From positions 1,984,001-2,048,000 of the forward strand of contig NZ_CP070977.1 of the NCBI RefSeq assembly GCF_018417535.1: a stretch of DNA of 64,000 bases, in the 5' to 3' direction. The stretch's first letter is position 1. Every line of letters begins with the position of its first letter. Shown here piece after piece: positions 13,059-22,641 of the stretch. The position numbers and the translations under genes were made by a program. The DNA comes from Burkholderia pyrrocinia (GTDB taxonomy: Bacteria; Pseudomonadota; Gammaproteobacteria; Burkholderiales; Burkholderiaceae). The notes beneath the pieces are model-generated. The model was given only the letters and a program-made list of their open reading frames with translations, was not told where the DNA came from and did no database searches.

Positions 13059-13161
13059 TTGATGCCCGTCCGGGCGCTCGCTGGCCTCGTCGTCCGCCCG
13101 CTTATATACTCGGGGCTGACGAACCGCAGCACCGCCCTCCTTCCGTAGCCCGTTTGCCGAC

Positions 13162-13860
13162 ATGACCAACGCCGATCCGCACGAACTCCAGAAATTCAGC
13201 GACCTCGCCCATCGGTGGTGGGATCCGAATGCCGAATTCAAGCCGCTGCACGACCTCAACCCGGTCCGGCTCGGCTGGATCGACGCGCATGCGCATCTGG
13301 CCGGCAAGCGCGTACTCGACATCGGCTGCGGCGGCGGCATCCTGTCCGAATCGATGGCCGGACTCGGCGCCCAGGTGAAAGGGATCGACCTGTCGACCGA
13401 AGCGCTCGGCGTTGCCGATCTGCACAGCCTCGAAAGCGGCATCGCGGTCGACTACGAGGCGATCGCCGCCGAAGCGATCGCCGCGCGTGAGCCGGGCACT
13501 TACGATGTCGTCACGTGCATGGAGATGCTCGAGCACGTGCCGTCGCCCGGCGACATCGTTGCCGCGTGCGCGACGCTCGTGAAGCCCGGTGGCTGGGTGT
13601 TCTTCTCGACGTTGAACCGGAACCTGAAGTCCTACCTGTTCGCGGTGATCGGCGCCGAGTACATCGCGCAAATGCTGCCGAAGGGCACGCACGACTACGC
13701 GCGCTTCATCCGCCCTTCGGAACTGGCCGGCTTCGTGCGTGCGACGGATCTGCACATCGTGGAGATCAAGGGCATCACGTACCACCCGATCGGCAAGCGC
13801 TTCGCGCTGTCGAACGACACCGACATCAACTACCTCGTCGCGTGCCGCCGCGGCGCGTGA
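13162..13860 (+). CDS. ubiG: Ubiquinone biosynthesis O-methyltransferase
   Basis: 232 residues of a SAM-dependent methyltransferase. The N-terminal [21 protein letters not shown] is diagnostic for UbiG, and motif [14 protein letters not shown] binds SAM (residues ~51-63). EMLEHVP and FFSTLNRN complete the fold. It performs both O-methylations in ubiquinone synthesis at the inner membrane. gph begins 13 bp downstream, so the two are co-transcribed. Confidence 0.96.
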   Translation: MTNADPHELQKFSDLAHRWWDPNAEFKPLHDLNPVRLGWIDAHAHLAGKRVLDIGCGGGILSESMAGLGAQVKGIDLSTEALGVADLHSLESGIAVDYEAIAAEAIAAREPGTYDVVTCMEMLEHVPSPGDIVAACATLVKPGGWVFFSTLNRNLKSYLFAVIGAEYIAQMLPKGTHDYARFIRPSELAGFVRATDLHIVEIKGITYHPIGKRFALSNDTDINYLVACRRGA

Positions 13861-13873
13861 CCCTCCGACCGGC

Positions 13874-14590
13874 ATGACGACTCCCCTTTCGACCGCGCGG
13901 CCCGCACTCGACGAACCGCGCCTGCTGCACTGCGATGCGGTGCTGTTCGACCTGGACGGCACGCTTGCCGACACGGCGCCCGATCTGGCCGCTGCCGTCA
14001 ACAAGATGCAGCGCGTGCGCGGCCTGCCAGAAACACCGCTCGACGCACTGCGGCCGCTGGCCTCGGCCGGCGCGCGCGGCCTGCTCGGCGGCGCGTTCGG
14101 CATCGATCCGCACACGCCCGGCTACGAAGCGATGCGCGACGAGTTCCTGAGCAACTACGCGACGGATATCTGCGTGCATACGACGCTGTTCCCCGGCATC
14201 GGCGACGTGCTCGACGAACTCGATGCGCGCGGCGTGCGCTGGGGCATCGTCACGAACAAGGCGATGCGGCTCACGACGCCGCTCGTCGATCTGCTCGGTC
14301 TTGCGCCGCGCGCCGCCTGCGTCGTCGGGGGCGACACAACGCCGCACCCGAAACCGCACCCGGCCCCGCTGCTGCACGCGGCCGACCAGTTGACGCTCGC
14401 GCCGGCGCGCATTGTCTACGTCGGCGACGACCTGCGCGACATTCAGGCGGGCAGTGCTGCCGGCATGGCGACGGTCGCGGCCGCGTACGGTTACTGCGGC
14501 GACGGCGCCGCGCCGGCCGACTGGCGGGCCCAGCATCTCGTGGATACGACGCAGGAACTGCGCGAACTGCTGCGCGATGTTGGGCTATAA
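13874..14590 (+). CDS. gph: Phosphoglycolate phosphatase (HAD family)
   Basis: 238 residues from ATG 13874. HAD motif I is VLFDLDGTLADTAPDLA (nucleophile Asp ~26), motif II VTNKA and motif IV YVGDDLRDIQAG. It hydrolyses 2-phosphoglycolate, a product of oxidative DNA damage repair. The ubiG-gph pairing is common in beta-proteobacteria. The open frame continues upstream into ubiG, but that part is an alternate-frame shadow. Its TAA stop lies inside the -10 box of ssrA. Confidence 0.92.
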   Translation: MTTPLSTARPALDEPRLLHCDAVLFDLDGTLADTAPDLAAAVNKMQRVRGLPETPLDALRPLASAGARGLLGGAFGIDPHTPGYEAMRDEFLSNYATDICVHTTLFPGIGDVLDELDARGVRWGIVTNKAMRLTTPLVDLLGLAPRAACVVGGDTTPHPKPHPAPLLHAADQLTLAPARIVYVGDDLRDIQAGSAAGMATVAAAYGYCGDGAAPADWRAQHLVDTTQELRELLRDVGL

Positions 14591-14591
14591 T
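14586..14591 (+). promoter_or_regulatory. -10 box of ssrA
   Basis: TATAAT ending 16 bp before the mature tmRNA 5' end; it overlaps the gph stop codon. No convincing -35 is visible, so the assignment rests on the perfect -10 and its position. Confidence 0.6.
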
Positions 14592-14607
14592 GATTGATCT
14601 TATCCGC

Positions 14608-14977
14608 GGGGGCGACCTGGTTTCGACAGGGGTTGTGAAGCGGCTAGGGCATGTCGAGGACCCGTCACCTCGTTAATCAATGGGAAAATCGTAACTGCAA
14701 ACGACGATACGTTCGCACTGGCAGCCTAACGGCCGCCGTCCTCTGCCTAGTTCACTGACGGGCTAGTGTCGCAAGACCGGTAGCAATACCGCCAGAGGTC
14801 ATTTACGTCAGTTAAGCCCTGTCGGCGTCGCGACGCCAGGGTCGAAAACCTAGCGAATCGCCGTAGTGCAGCGTGTTCGTCCGCGTCGCTGCGGTTAAAT
14901 CAAATGACTGAACTAAACATGTAGAACTAGTCGTGGAGCGCTTCTGGACGCGGGTTCGATTCCCGCCGCCTCCACCA
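14608..14977 (+). ncRNA. ssrA: Transfer-messenger RNA (tmRNA)
   Basis: Begins GGGGGCGACCTGGTTTCGAC and ends with the tRNA-like GGGTTCGATTCCCGCCGCC then TCCACCA. The 5' GGGGGCG and 3' CGCCTCC arms form the acceptor stem. The resume codon is GCA at 14697 and the tag reads ANDDTFALAA with stop TAA at 14727-14729. tmRNA rescues ribosomes stalled on broken mRNAs and tags the products for proteolysis. The ALAA end is the usual protease signal. Confidence 0.98.
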
Positions 14978-14997
14978 AATTCCGCGTTCGTCGCACG

Positions 14998-15031
14998 AAC
15001 CCCGCATGACGCAAGTCTTGCGGGGTTTTTT
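14998..15031 (+). terminator. Intrinsic terminator after ssrA
   Basis: Arms AACCCCGCA and TGCGGGGTT around a 12-nt loop, followed by TTTT, 21 bp after the tmRNA CCA end. The following 220 bp up to 15252 hold nothing recognisable. Confidence 0.88.
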
Positions 15032-15252
15032 GTTGCCGGCGAAACGCCCACGCCCCTCTCCTTCCGAAAAAGCGCCCAGCCGCGGACGGGCCGGGCGGAA
15101 TGCCGCCGGTATTCCCGCGGCAGGAGGTGACGGATGTTCTGCCGCGCCCGCACAATCATCGGTCGTGCCGGGCAGCGGCCAGCCCGGTTGCCACTGCTTC
15201 GGGCACGACGTGTCGTCGCACCCTGCGCTCAAGCACACCGGGCAATGCGCAC

Positions 15253-15606
15253 TTAGCTGCCGCGATACAGCGACTTCATTTCTTCAGCGCTGGCCGGACG
15301 CACGCCCATTGCTCGCGAACCCGATGCCGATGCGCCCTGTGCCTGCGCGCCGTACCCGCTGGAATCGGCACCTTGCGCTTGCGCCAGCGCACTGCGCTGT
15401 TGCTCCGCAACACGCGCCGTTGCGGCCTGGATCGCTTCCGGATAGTGCGGATCTTCGCCGCGGGCGGAGTTATAACCGGCTTGCTGGAGCTGGACCAGCT
15501 CGGCACGGACCTGTGCGCGGGTGATCGTCGAGCCAGACTGGGCAAACGACACGACCGGAGCAACGAGAGCGGCGGCAACGACAACAGCTTGAACGAGCGA
15601 CTTCAT
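15253..15606 (-). CDS. DUF4148 secreted protein
   Basis: 117 residues: a signal peptide (MKSLVQAVVVAAALVAPVVSFAQ) and a short DUF4148 domain with TRAQVRAELVQLQQAGYNSARGEDPHYP, the family hallmark. A Gln/Ala/Ser-rich tail and MKSLYRGS end follow. The family is abundant and nearly restricted to Burkholderiales; members are small periplasmic proteins of unknown role. A strong CTGGAGGTAGG ribosome site precedes the ATG. Single-gene unit. Confidence 0.9.
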   Translation of the reverse strand: MKSLVQAVVVAAALVAPVVSFAQSGSTITRAQVRAELVQLQQAGYNSARGEDPHYPEAIQAATARVAEQQRSALAQAQGADSSGYGAQAQGASASGSRAMGVRPASAEEMKSLYRGS

Positions 15607-15824
15607 GATGACCTACCTCCAGATTTGTCTGTTTTCGCGGTGAACACCCTGTTCAGCGCTGACAAACCGAAGTTTATGTAGGCGGATGCTTAAGAATAAG
15701 GCGGGTTTCTGGAAGGCATTCTTCTTGATTTACGGGTTAACCCTAGGTCACCTGCCGAACCCGCGATGCATGAACGTCGGCTTCGTCCGGCATCGCGTCG
15801 CACGATGGCTCGCCGGAAAGCACA

Positions 15825-15856
15825 AGCCCCGCGAAGCGACAACGCTTCGCGGGGCT
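15825..15856 (-). terminator. Terminator after the small secreted protein gene
   Basis: Perfect inverted repeat AGCCCCGCGAAGCG/CGCTTCGCGGGGCT with a 4-nt loop. The minus-strand side continues TTGTGCTTT. The rest of 15610-15980 holds only the DUF4148 promoter region and the palindrome GGGTTAACCC (15734-15743). Confidence 0.65.
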
Positions 15857-15981
15857 CGGACGGAATCGCACGGAATTCACATAGTCGCGCCGGTCGGACG
15901 GTCAAGCCGATGTGCGTGTGGGCATCGCCGCCTGTCGAATCGACACCGCACGACCCACGCGCAAACGCGCCTGTCCACACG

Positions 15982-16251
15982 TTACTGGCTATCCATCGGG
16001 CACTTCAGGTTGCAGCCGTTCGGGTCGCCCAGGTCGCCCTTGCGACGCAACGCCGACTTCTTGCTGCCCTGATATTTCTGCGACGGCGCCGACGCCGCGA
16101 ACGGCATCTGCGGATGCTCGTTCAGGCGAAACTGTTCGCTCAGGATGCCGCCGGGCACGCCCGGGGAATTCTGAGCGAACGCAAACGGCGAAGCAGCGAC
16201 CAGAAGCCCCGAGGTCAACGCTGCCGCGGCGAGGGAAACGGAAAATTTCAT
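15982..16251 (-). CDS. Small secreted hypothetical protein
   Basis: 89 residues starting MKFSVSLAAAALTSGLLVA, a clear signal peptide with cleavage near AFAQN. The mature part is ~62 residues, hydrophilic, with two cysteines near the end (GCNLKCPMDSQ). No family is recognised. The open frame continues far upstream, but only the part from ATG 16251 has a signal peptide; the rest is antisense to the regulator gene. The paired Cys could hold a disulfide or metal site. Confidence 0.6.
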   Translation of the reverse strand: MKFSVSLAAAALTSGLLVAASPFAFAQNSPGVPGGILSEQFRLNEHPQMPFAASAPSQKYQGSKKSALRRKGDLGDPNGCNLKCPMDSQ

Positions 16252-16352
16252 GGCGGGATGACGCCTGAACGGCGTGCTTGTTGGAACGTTGATCAAGCGG
16301 CAAGCGTAGCGCAAATCCCCCGCTGCTGCAGCGCGCTTCGATCGCGTCCCCG

Positions 16353-17459
16353 TTACCGGGAATTGCCGTCCGGCGCGCTCGTGCCGTCGCCGCCGGCCAG
16401 CCCCGTTGCGATGCTCGTCAGCGTCCCGCATGCGGCCGGATCGTAGCCGTCGAGATGTGCGACGCGCTCGACGAAGCGCGCGTCCCGCAGCAGCGCCAGC
16501 ACGCCGGCGAGCGGCCGCGCGTCGAGCCGCGCGCGTTCGCACGCGAAGTAATAGTCCTCGTCGACGACCGGGATGAAATCGAGCCCGAAATGATGGGCGG
16601 CCGGCTCGACGCCGAAGCCGAGATCGGCCATCCCGCTCGCAACGAACGCCGCGATCGCCGAATGCGTGAGTTCGGCCGACGCATAACCGTCGATGCGCTC
16701 GGGATCGATGCCGATCGCGCGCAGCGCGAGATCCAGCAGCATCCGCGTGCCCGACCCCGGCTGCCGGTTGACGAAGCGGATGTCGTTGCGTGCGAGATCC
16801 GCGAGCCCGCGGACCTGCTTCGGGTTGCCGCGCGGCACGAACAGACCCTGCTGGCGACGCGTCAGGTGAATCAGCACGTGGCGCGTGTCGTCGAGCCACG
16901 GCCGGTAGATCTGCGCGCACTGCGCGCGAAACGCGCCGCGCGGCAGATGGAAGCCGGCCAGGTCGCATTCGCCGCGTGCGAGCGCCTGCACGGCCTCGAC
17001 GCTCTCGCGATACTTGATGTCGACGGCCGCCTGCGCATCGACGAGCGCGGACACGAGCGTCGCGACCGCGTAGCCATGCGACGCATGGATCCGCACGGCG
17101 CCGTCGCGCTGCGCGAGCCGCCGGTTCAGGTCGCTGGCCACTTCGGCCGCGAGCGTGCGCAGGTTCCCGTCGAGGCGGCTACGCGCGAGGCGCTGCGCGT
17201 CGACGACCGCCTGCCCGAGCGCCGACAGCGTCGATCCCTTGCCGCGCGCGGTTTCGATCAACTCCCCGCCGATACACGCCTCCAGCGCGCGCAACATGCC
17301 CCACGCGTGCCGGTACGACAGCCCTTTTGCCTGGGCAGCCTGCGCAATGCTACCCGTGTCGGCCACGAGTTCCAGCAATGGCGCGACGTCCGACAGGCTG
17401 GCCGTACGGCCTGCCGTGTCGCGTACGGTCAGATACGCGTCGCATTCGATTCGAATCAA
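16353..17459 (-). CDS. ModE-type HTH regulator with PBP-like ligand domain, probable fds regulator
   Basis: 368 residues. The N-terminal winged HTH (residues ~20-100, with GSIAQAAQAKGLSYRHAWG) is of the ModE/LysR type. The C-terminal ~120-350 is a PBP-like domain related to molybdate/sulfate-binding proteins (PF12727 type), with NRQPGSGTRMLLDLAL and DLGFGVEPAAHHFGLDF. The start is TTG 17459: a stop lies directly upstream, and GGAG sits 7 nt before the TTG. It is divergent from fdsGBAD, a molybdenum enzyme operon, so it probably controls it in response to oxyanion or formate; this is inferred from position. Confidence 0.8.
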   Translation of the reverse strand: MIRIECDAYLTVRDTAGRTASLSDVAPLLELVADTGSIAQAAQAKGLSYRHAWGMLRALEACIGGELIETARGKGSTLSALGQAVVDAQRLARSRLDGNLRTLAAEVASDLNRRLAQRDGAVRIHASHGYAVATLVSALVDAQAAVDIKYRESVEAVQALARGECDLAGFHLPRGAFRAQCAQIYRPWLDDTRHVLIHLTRRQQGLFVPRGNPKQVRGLADLARNDIRFVNRQPGSGTRMLLDLALRAIGIDPERIDGYASAELTHSAIAAFVASGMADLGFGVEPAAHHFGLDFIPVVDEDYYFACERARLDARPLAGVLALLRDARFVERVAHLDGYDPAACGTLTSIATGLAGGDGTSAPDGNSR

Positions 17460-17590
17460 TTATGCACTCCGATTTCCTATTGCGACCGCGAAATCTTCCG
17501 CTTATCGTTGGTCAAAATCAATCAGAACGAAGTCGCAGTGCGCACTATATGAATTTCAAGCGCATATGAGACTTTGGAGGAGCATAACTG
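17460..17590. promoter_or_regulatory. Divergent promoter region regulator / fdsG
   Basis: 131 bp, notably more AT-rich than its flanks. It contains CGCATATGAGAC near 17562 and CACTATATGAA near 17542, likely operator or promoter elements. GGAGGAG at 17576-17582 is the fdsG ribosome site. Confidence 0.5.
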
Positions 17591-18091
17591 ATGTCCCCGA
17601 ATTCCCATGCGCACGACGCGCTCGTCGAGCGCCATGCGCGCGCCGGCCGGTCGCTCGTCGCGATCCTGCACGCGATCCAGGACGACGCGGGCTACGTGCC
17701 GTCGGGCTGCGTCGCGCCGCTCGCCAGGGCGCTGAACCTGTCGCGCGCGGAAGTGCACGGCGTACTGACCTACTACCACCACTTCCGCACCGCGCCGCCC
17801 GCGCGCGTGACGATCCAGGTGTGCCGCGCCGAAGCGTGCCGCAGCATGGGCTGCGAAACGCTCGCCGCGCACGCTGAAGCCCGCACGGGCTGCCGGTTCG
17901 ACGCAGCGCACGGCGATGCCGCGAATGCGCACGCGCCGGACGCCGTCGCGCTCGAATCGGTCTACTGCCTCGGACTCTGTGCGCAGTCGCCGTCGCTGAC
18001 GATCAACGGCGTGCTTCATGCGAAGGTCACGCCGGAGAAGTTCGACGCACTGCTGGCCGATGCGGTCGCCCACACGCAGGAGGCCGCATGA
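17591..18091 (+). CDS. fdsG: NAD-dependent formate dehydrogenase gamma subunit
   Basis: 166 residues of the NuoE/HoxE-like thioredoxin-fold family. The 2Fe-2S ligands are Cys78, Cys83, Cys126 and Cys130 (CRAEAC and CLGLC). In the FdsABG complex it lies in the electron chain between the molybdenum site and the FMN/NAD site. First gene of the operon; its stop overlaps the fdsB start by 4 bp (ATGA), implying translational coupling. Confidence 0.95.
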   Translation: MSPNSHAHDALVERHARAGRSLVAILHAIQDDAGYVPSGCVAPLARALNLSRAEVHGVLTYYHHFRTAPPARVTIQVCRAEACRSMGCETLAAHAEARTGCRFDAAHGDAANAHAPDAVALESVYCLGLCAQSPSLTINGVLHAKVTPEKFDALLADAVAHTQEAA

Positions 18092-19665
18092 CGACCCGCA
18101 TCTACGTTCCGCGCGATTCGTCCGCGCTGGCCCTCGGCGCCGACGCGCTCGCCGCCGCGATCGTCGCGGAAGCCGAACGGCGCGGCGTCGCGATCGAGCT
18201 GGTCCGCAACGGCTCGCGCGGCCTGCTGTGGCTCGAGCCGCTGGTCGAGGTCGGCACGGCCGCCGGCCGCGTCGGCTATGCGAACCTGTCGGCCGCCGAC
18301 GTGCCGGCCCTGTTCGATGCAAACTGGCTCGAAGGCGGCGCGCATCCGAGCGGCGTCGGCGTCGTCGACGCGCTGCCCTATCTCGCGCGCCAGCAGCGCC
18401 TCACGTTCGCGCGGATCGGCCTGACCGATCCGCTGTCGATCGACGACTACCTGCAGCACGAGGGCCTGGCCGGCCTGAAGAACGCGCTCGCGCTCGACGG
18501 CGATGCCGCGTGCGAGACGCTGATCGAATCGGGACTGCGCGGCCGCGGCGGCGCGGCGTTCCCGGCCGGCATCAAGTGGCGCACGGTCCGGCACGCGAGC
18601 GCCGCGCAGAAGTACATCGTCTGCAACGCGGACGAAGGCGATTCGGGCACGTTCTCCGACCGCCTGATCATGGAATGCGATCCGTACTGCCTGATCGAAG
18701 GGATGATCATCGCCGGCATCGTGACGGGCGCGACGGTCGGCTACATCTACGTGCGCAGCGAATACCCGCACGCGATCGCCACGCTCGAAGCCGCGATCGT
18801 CCGCGCACGCGAAGCCGGCTGGCTCGGCGAACGCGTGCTCGGCTCGGCTCACGCGTTCGAGCTGCATGTCGCGAAAGGCGCGGGCTCGTACGTGTGCGGC
18901 GAGGAAACAGCGCTGCTCGAATCGCTCGAGGGCAAGCGCGGCGTCGTGCGCGCGAAGCCGCCGCTGCCCGCGCTCGCAGGCCTGTTCGGCCAGCCGACCG
19001 TGATCAACAACGTGATCACGCTCGCGACGGCGCCGGTGATTTTCACGCGCGGCGCCGCGTTCTATCGCGACTACGGGATGGGCCGCTCGCGCGGCACGCT
19101 GCCGTTTCAACTGGCCGGCAACATCCGTCACGGCGGCCTCGTCGAACTCGCGTTCGGCGTCACGCTGCGCGAGCTGCTGTTCGACTTCGGCGGCGGCACC
19201 GCAAGCGGCCGGCCCGCACGTGCCGCGCAGGTCGGCGGCCCGCTCGGCACCTACCTGCCCGACCATCAGTGGGACGTACCGCTCGACTACGAGGCATACA
19301 CGGCGATCGGCGCGGTGGTCGGCCACGGCGGCATCGTGCTGCACGACGACACGTCGAACCTCGCCGAGCTTGCCGAATATGCGATGAAGTTCTGCGCGAT
19401 CGAATCGTGCGGCAAGTGCACGCCGTGCCGGATCGGGTCGACGCGCGGCGTCGAGACGATCGCGCGCATCCGCCACGGCGATACGTCGGAGCGGCAGGTC
19501 ACGCTGCTGCGCGACCTGTGCGACACGATGCTGGCCGGTTCGCTGTGCGCGATGGGCGGGATGACGCCCTACCCGGTGCTGTCCGCGCTCGACCATTTCC
19601 CCGAAGATTTCGGGCTCGCTGCCGGCAAGGATGCCGCGTCGGGCCCGGTCAAGGCTGCGGCCTGA
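18088..19665 (+). CDS. fdsB: NAD-dependent formate dehydrogenase beta subunit
   Basis: 525 residues. An N-terminal thioredoxin-like region is followed by a NuoF-like core with GLRGRGGAAFPAGIKW (NADH/FMN site) and NADEGDSGTFSDR (FMN loop). The 4Fe-4S ligands are Cys441, Cys444, Cys447 and Cys487 (ESCGKCTPC...SLC). It passes electrons from formate oxidation to NAD+. It overlaps fdsG by 4 bp and lies 17 bp before fdsA. Confidence 0.96.
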   Translation: MTTRIYVPRDSSALALGADALAAAIVAEAERRGVAIELVRNGSRGLLWLEPLVEVGTAAGRVGYANLSAADVPALFDANWLEGGAHPSGVGVVDALPYLARQQRLTFARIGLTDPLSIDDYLQHEGLAGLKNALALDGDAACETLIESGLRGRGGAAFPAGIKWRTVRHASAAQKYIVCNADEGDSGTFSDRLIMECDPYCLIEGMIIAGIVTGATVGYIYVRSEYPHAIATLEAAIVRAREAGWLGERVLGSAHAFELHVAKGAGSYVCGEETALLESLEGKRGVVRAKPPLPALAGLFGQPTVINNVITLATAPVIFTRGAAFYRDYGMGRSRGTLPFQLAGNIRHGGLVELAFGVTLRELLFDFGGGTASGRPARAAQVGGPLGTYLPDHQWDVPLDYEAYTAIGAVVGHGGIVLHDDTSNLAELAEYAMKFCAIESCGKCTPCRIGSTRGVETIARIRHGDTSERQVTLLRDLCDTMLAGSLCAMGGMTPYPVLSALDHFPEDFGLAAGKDAASGPVKAAA

Positions 19666-19682
19666 CCCAGAAGGAGCCCTGC

Positions 19683-22634
19683 ATGTCCCTCGACACGAAC
19701 AACGTCCGCCAAGGCGGCTGCGGCTCGGGCCAATGCGCGTGCAAGAGCGCCGCACAGGCGCGCACCCGCGACCCGTTCGACGATACCGACTACGGCACGC
19801 CGCAACGGCATGCCGATACCGACGTCACGCTCGAAATCGACGGCCAGCCGGTGACGGTACCGGCCGGCACGTCGGTGATGCGTGCGGCGATCGAAGCCGG
19901 CGTCAATGTCCCGAAGCTCTGCGCGACCGATTCGCTCGAGCCGTTCGGCTCGTGCCGGCTGTGCCTCGTCGAGATCGAAGGCCGGCGCGGTTATCCGGCG
20001 TCGTGCACGACGCCTGCCGAAGCGGGCATGAAGGTGCGCACGCAGTCGGACCGGCTGCAGTCGCTGCGCCGCAACGTGATGGAGCTGTACATCTCCGATC
20101 ACCCGCTCGATTGCCTCACCTGCCCCGCCAACGGCGACTGCGAACTTCAGGACATGGCGGGCGTCGTCGGGCTGCGCGAAGTGCGCTACGGATTCGACGG
20201 CGCCAATCACTTGCACGACCGCAAGGACGAATCGAACCCGTACTTCACGTACGATCCGTCGAAATGCATCGTCTGCAACCGCTGCGTGCGTGCGTGCGAG
20301 GAAACGCAAGGCACGTTCGCGCTGACGATCGCCGCGCGCGGCTTCGAATCGCGCGTCGCCGCGGGCGAAAGCGAATCGTTCATGGCGTCGGAATGCGTAT
20401 CGTGCGGCGCCTGCGTCGCCGCGTGCCCGACGGCCACGCTGCAGGAAAAATCCGTCGTGCAGCTCGGGCAGGCCGAACACTCGGTCGTCACGACCTGCGC
20501 GTACTGCGGCGTCGGCTGCTCGTTCAAGGCCGAGATGAAGGGCACGCAGGTCGTGCGCATGACGCCGCACAAGAACGGCCTCGCGAACGAGGGCCACGCA
20601 TGCGTGAAGGGACGCTTCGCATGGGGCTACGCAACGCACAAGGACCGCATCACGAAGCCGATGATCCGCGAGAAGATCACCGACCCGTGGCGCGAAGTGA
20701 GCTGGGACGAAGCGCTCACCTACGCGGCGACGCAATTCCGCAAGCTGCAGCAGAAGTACGGCCGCGATTCGATCGGCGGTATCACGTCGTCGCGTTGCAC
20801 GAACGAGGAAACCTATCTCGTGCAGAAACTCGTGCGCGCCGCGTTCGGCAACAACAACGTCGATACCTGCGCGCGCGTGTGCCATTCGCCGACCGGCTAT
20901 GGCCTCAAGACGACGCTCGGCGAATCGGCCGGCACGCAGACGTTCGCGTCGGTCGACCAGGCCGACGTGATCGTCGTGATGGGTGCGAACCCGACCGACG
21001 GCCACCCGGTGTTCGGCTCGCGGCTGAAGCGGCGCGTTCGCGAAGGCGCGAAGCTGATCGTGATCGACCCGCGCCGCATCGATGTCGTCGACGGCCCGCA
21101 CGTGAAGGCCGCGCACCACCTGCAACTGCGCCCCGGCACCAACGTCGCGATCGTCAACGCGCTCGCGCACGTAATCGTCACCGAAGGGCTTGTTGCCGAC
21201 GCGTTCGTCGCCGAGCGCTGCGAGACACGCGCATTCGAGCAATGGCGCGATTTCGTGTCGCGCGCCGACAATTCGCCGGAGGCAACCGCCGACGTGACGG
21301 GCGTGCCGGCCGAGCGGGTACGCGAGGCCGCGCGCCTCTATGCGACGGGCGGCAATGCCGCGATCTATTACGGGCTGGGCGTCACCGAACACGCGCAGGG
21401 CTCGACGACGGTGATGGGCATCGCGAACCTCGCGATGGCGACCGGCAACATCGGCCGCGAAGGCGTCGGCGTCAATCCGCTGCGCGGCCAGAACAACGTG
21501 CAGGGTTCGTGCGACATGGGCTCGTTCCCGCACGAACTGCCCGGCTACCGGCACATCAGTGACGAGATCGTGCGCACGCAGTTCGAGCAGGCGTGGTCGG
21601 CCAAGCTGCAGCCGGAACCGGGGCTGCGCATCCCGAACATGTTCGACGCGGCGCTCGACGGCAGTTTCAAGGGACTCTATTGCCAGGGCGAGGACATCGT
21701 CCAGTCGGACCCGAACACGCAGCACGTGTCGGCCGCGCTGTCGGCGATGGAGTGCATCGTCGTACAGGACATCTTCCTGAACGAGACCGCGAAATATGCG
21801 CACGTGCTGCTGCCGGGCTCGACGTTCCTCGAGAAGGACGGCACGTTCACGAACGCGGAGCGCCGCATCTCGCGCGTGCGCAAGGTGATGCCGCCGCTCG
21901 CGGGCTACGCGGACTGGGAAGTGACGCTGCTGCTGTCGCAGGCACTCGGCTACGACATGCACTACACGCACCCGTCGGAAATCATGGACGAGATCGCGCG
22001 GCTCACGCCGACCTTCTCGGGCGTGTCGTACGCGAAACTCGACGCGCTCGGCAGCATCCAGTGGCCGTGCAACGAGCACGCGCCGGAAGGCACGCCGACG
22101 ATGCACATAGACGAGTTCGTGCGCGGCAAGGGCCGATTCGTGATCACCAAGTTCATTCCGACGCCGGAAAAGGTCACGCAGCGCTATCCGCTGATCCTGA
22201 CGACGGGCCGCATCCTGTCGCAATACAACGTCGGCGCGCAGACGCGCCGGACCGAAAACGTGCGGTGGCATGAAGAGGATCGCCTCGAGATCCATCCGCA
22301 CGACGCGCAGGATCGCGGCATCCGGACCGGCGACTGGGTCGGCATCGAATCGCGTGCCGGGCAGACGGTGCTGCGCGCGCTCGTGACGGAACGCATGCAG
22401 CCGGGCGTCGTGTACACGACGTTCCACTTCCCCGAATCGGGCGCGAACGTGATCACGACGGAAAGCTCCGACTGGGCGACGAACTGCCCTGAATACAAGG
22501 TGACGGCCGTGCAGGTGCTGCCGGTTGCGCAGCCGTCCGACTGGCAGCGAGCGTACGCGCGCTTCAACGCGGAGCAGATCGACCTGCTCAAGCGCCGCGC
22601 GAGCACGCCAGACACCGTGACGACAGGCAAGTGA
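19683..22634 (+). CDS. fdsA: NAD-dependent formate dehydrogenase alpha subunit (molybdenum)
   Basis: 983 residues from ATG 19683 (MSLDTNNVRQGGCGSGQCAC). An N-terminal 2Fe-2S ferredoxin domain (~45-130) is followed by a HxxxCxxC segment, two 4Fe-4S units (CIVCNRCVRAC and CVSCGACVAACP) and a further 4Fe-4S next to the molybdopterin domain (CAYCGVGC). The molybdenum ligand is Cys400 in CARVCHSP, so a cysteine rather than selenocysteine enzyme. A C-terminal molydop-binding domain (~860-975) is present. It oxidises formate to CO2 in the cytosol. Confidence 0.97.
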   Translation: MSLDTNNVRQGGCGSGQCACKSAAQARTRDPFDDTDYGTPQRHADTDVTLEIDGQPVTVPAGTSVMRAAIEAGVNVPKLCATDSLEPFGSCRLCLVEIEGRRGYPASCTTPAEAGMKVRTQSDRLQSLRRNVMELYISDHPLDCLTCPANGDCELQDMAGVVGLREVRYGFDGANHLHDRKDESNPYFTYDPSKCIVCNRCVRACEETQGTFALTIAARGFESRVAAGESESFMASECVSCGACVAACPTATLQEKSVVQLGQAEHSVVTTCAYCGVGCSFKAEMKGTQVVRMTPHKNGLANEGHACVKGRFAWGYATHKDRITKPMIREKITDPWREVSWDEALTYAATQFRKLQQKYGRDSIGGITSSRCTNEETYLVQKLVRAAFGNNNVDTCARVCHSPTGYGLKTTLGESAGTQTFASVDQADVIVVMGANPTDGHPVFGSRLKRRVREGAKLIVIDPRRIDVVDGPHVKAAHHLQLRPGTNVAIVNALAHVIVTEGLVADAFVAERCETRAFEQWRDFVSRADNSPEATADVTGVPAERVREAARLYATGGNAAIYYGLGVTEHAQGSTTVMGIANLAMATGNIGREGVGVNPLRGQNNVQGSCDMGSFPHELPGYRHISDEIVRTQFEQAWSAKLQPEPGLRIPNMFDAALDGSFKGLYCQGEDIVQSDPNTQHVSAALSAMECIVVQDIFLNETAKYAHVLLPGSTFLEKDGTFTNAERRISRVRKVMPPLAGYADWEVTLLLSQALGYDMHYTHPSEIMDEIARLTPTFSGVSYAKLDALGSIQWPCNEHAPEGTPTMHIDEFVRGKGRFVITKFIPTPEKVTQRYPLILTTGRILSQYNVGAQTRRTENVRWHEEDRLEIHPHDAQDRGIRTGDWVGIESRAGQTVLRALVTERMQPGVVYTTFHFPESGANVITTESSDWATNCPEYKVTAVQVLPVAQPSDWQRAYARFNAEQIDLLKRRASTPDTVTTGK

Positions 22635-22641
22635 GGCGGAG

